This document shows positions 13,635 to 15,023 of a stretch of 15,023 bases of DNA, one piece after another. The position numbers were made by a program, and so were the translations under genes. The DNA is taken from assembly GCA_029054965.1 (NCBI GenBank), contig JAIDEF010000410.1, positions 1 to 15,023 of the forward strand, written 5' to 3'. Each line of letters begins with the position of its first letter. The stretch's first letter is position 1. This DNA is from Eubacterium sp. (GTDB taxonomy: Bacteria; Bacillota; Clostridia; Oscillospirales; Acutalibacteraceae). Under the pieces are notes generated by a model. That model searched no databases. It was not told the DNA's origin and was given only the letters and a program-made list of their open reading frames with translations.

Positions 13635-14915
13635 ATGGTTAGAGCTATTGTAGGCGCAAACTGGGGCGATGAAGGCAAGGGTAAAATCACCGATATGTTT
13701 GCCGGTCAGAGTGACATTGTCGTAAGATTTCAGGGCGGTGCTAATGCGGGGCACACCATTATCAATGAGCACGGACGCTTTGCTTTTCACCTTATGCCGT
13801 CAGGTGTGTGTTATGACCACACAACTTGTATTATCGGCAACGGTGTTGCACTTGACATTAACAAATTTCTCAATGAGCTTGAGGATGTTAAAAAGGCTGG
13901 TCTTAATCCAAACCTTTTAGTCAGCGAAAGAGCACAAATTCTTATGCCTTATCATATTCTGCAGGATGTGTATGAGGAGGAAAGACTTGGCAAGAATGCT
14001 TTCGGCTCAACTAAGTCAGGTATTGCACCTTTCTTCAGCGATAAGTATGCAAAAATCGGTATTCAGGTTAACGAGCTGTTTGACGATGAAACCTTAAAAG
14101 CAAAAATCAGTAATATCTGCACATTAAAAAATCTAACCTTTAAGCATGTATATAATAAGCCTCTGCTTGATGAAGAGGAGCTTTATAACACCTGCGTTGA
14201 ATACAGGGAAAAGATCGCACCTTACGTTTGTGACACACACACATATCTTGCAAACGCACTTAAGGAAGGAAAAAACATTCTTCTTGAGGGTCAGCTTGGT
14301 ACTCTTAAAGACCCTGATTTCGGTATCTATCCAATGGTTACATCATCATCAACACTTGCAGGCTATGGTGCAGTTGGTGCAGGACTTCCTCCACACAGCA
14401 TTGAAGATATTGTTGTTGTAACAAAGGCTTATTCATCAGCAGTCGGTGCAGGTGAATTTGTAAGTGAAATCCTCGATGAGGATGAGGCACAGGAGCTTCG
14501 TATCCACGGTGGTGACAAGGGCGAGTTCGGTGCTACAACAGGCAGACCGCGTCGTGTTGGCTGGTTTGACTGTGTTGCTACACGCTATGGTGTTGACTGC
14601 CAGGGTGCAACCCAGGTTGTTATGACTGCACTTGACTGTCTTTCATATCTTGAGGAGATTAAGATTTGTGTCGGCTATGAGGTAGACGGCGAAATTATTA
14701 AGGATTTCCCTACAACTCCAACACTTAAAAAGTGCAAGCCAGTGCTTAAAACAATGAAGGGCTGGCATTGTGATATCAGAGGTATCCGTGATTATAATGA
14801 GCTTCCGCAGGAAACAAGGGACTATGTTGAATTCATTGAGGGTGAGCTTGGCTACCCAATTACAATGGTTTCAAACGGACCTGAAAGAGAAGCTATTATT
14901 TACAGAAATAAATAA
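13635..14915 (+). CDS. purA: Adenylosuccinate synthetase PurA
   Basis: PurA joins IMP and aspartate using GTP, the first committed step to AMP. In 426 residues it shows GANWGDEGKGK (7-17, P-loop with catalytic Asp12), RFQGGANAGHT (31-41, catalytic His40), and the C-terminal GATTGRPRRVGWFD with the IMP/aspartate-binding loop. The middle segment reads GQLGTLKDPDFGIYPMVTSS in place of the common GAQGTLLDIDFGTYPFVTSS, and a following LPPH replaces the usual acceptor-loop sequence. I believe this is the divergent form seen in many Clostridia, not a defect. TTAGGAGAA is the ribosome binding site. It is monocistronic. No terminator is visible in the 30 bases after the stop, before the possible insertion-sequence end. 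Confidence 0.97.
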   Translation: MVRAIVGANWGDEGKGKITDMFAGQSDIVVRFQGGANAGHTIINEHGRFAFHLMPSGVCYDHTTCIIGNGVALDINKFLNELEDVKKAGLNPNLLVSERAQILMPYHILQDVYEEERLGKNAFGSTKSGIAPFFSDKYAKIGIQVNELFDDETLKAKISNICTLKNLTFKHVYNKPLLDEEELYNTCVEYREKIAPYVCDTHTYLANALKEGKNILLEGQLGTLKDPDFGIYPMVTSSSTLAGYGAVGAGLPPHSIEDIVVVTKAYSSAVGAGEFVSEILDEDEAQELRIHGGDKGEFGATTGRPRRVGWFDCVATRYGVDCQGATQVVMTALDCLSYLEEIKICVGYEVDGEIIKDFPTTPTLKKCKPVLKTMKGWHCDIRGIRDYNELPQETRDYVEFIEGELGYPITMVSNGPEREAIIYRNK

Positions 14916-14944
14916 ATTTGATTATAAAGAAACAGAGGCAATCG

Positions 14945-15023
14945 TGTGAACAAGTCCGTAAAAAGTAGACAATAGAAAAAACAGACCCCCTATGGTAGAA
15001 TAGAAAAGACTACCATAGGGGGA
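14945..15023 (+). mobile_element. Possible left end of an IS3-type insertion sequence (partial)
   Basis: The bases from 14945 begin TGTGAACAAGTCCG and run on through AAAAAGTAGACA, a style of terminal repeat seen in IS3-group elements. They are followed by a strong 13-base inverted repeat and an AGGGGGA at the very end of the window, which could be the ribosome binding site of a transposase gene beyond it. No transposase sequence is visible, so this is a pattern-based guess. Confidence 0.35.
14986..15022. repeat. 13-base perfect inverted repeat at the window end
   Basis: CCCCCTATGGTAG (14986-14998) and CTACCATAGGGGG (15010-15022) are exact complements around an 11-base A-rich loop. No T tract follows within the window, so it is not an obvious terminator. 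The right arm would sequester AGGGGG, a potential ribosome binding site, when transcription reads in from outside. Confidence 0.85.

Noticed and set aside
14986..15022. Hairpin as the purA intrinsic terminator
   Set aside because: The stem ends in GGGGGA with no U tract in view, and it fits an insertion-sequence leader better.

Overview
The window looks like chromosomal DNA of a low-GC, Gram-positive anaerobe of the class Clostridia, probably a gut Ruminococcaceae/Oscillospiraceae-type organism. This rests on the AAGGAGG-type ribosome binding sites, sigma-A promoters of the TTGACA-17-TATAAT type, the zapA / U32 peptidase / maf gene order, a HrcA/CIRCE site, a PadR plus HAAS-like gene pair, and the divergent Clostridia-type PurA sequence. 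I place it by pattern, not by a database match. There are no rRNA, tRNA or CRISPR features, and no gene-free stretch longer than about 210 bases.

Layout. 28-2732 is an accessory region. A leftward pair encodes a 346-residue secreted protein and a 62-residue membrane protein. A divergent rightward operon encodes a PadR repressor, a HAAS-like membrane protein and a 155-residue secreted protein, and ends in a terminator. 2814-5785 is a housekeeping operon of zapA, a U32-family protein related to RlhA, and maf. 5854-6900 holds a PHP-domain phosphoesterase gene with its own promoter, convergent with htpG (6903-8783, leftward) across a shared bidirectional terminator. htpG carries a perfect CIRCE operator. 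8884-10570 is a two-gene unit: a membrane-anchored glycerophosphodiester phosphodiesterase and a DUF3267-type membrane zincin. It ends in a 32-base palindrome shared with a convergent small XRE regulator. That regulator is divergent from an unrecognised 91-residue protein, across tandem operators. 11174-13516 is a leftward operon: a GH28-like glycosidase, a SecB-like protein, and a REP-associated tyrosine transposase (RAYT) whose coding sequence contains two inverted REP-like palindromes. 13558-14915 is purA with a consensus promoter. The last ~80 bases look like the left end of an insertion sequence cut by the window edge.

How the genes fit together. Most of the window is ordinary core physiology: division, rRNA modification, nucleotide housekeeping, heat shock and purine synthesis. 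The parts that merit a second look are the regulated pair of secreted-protein units at the left, the XRE/91-residue pair, and the RAYT gene with its embedded repeats. I do not see a complete, clearly novel defence or biosynthetic system.
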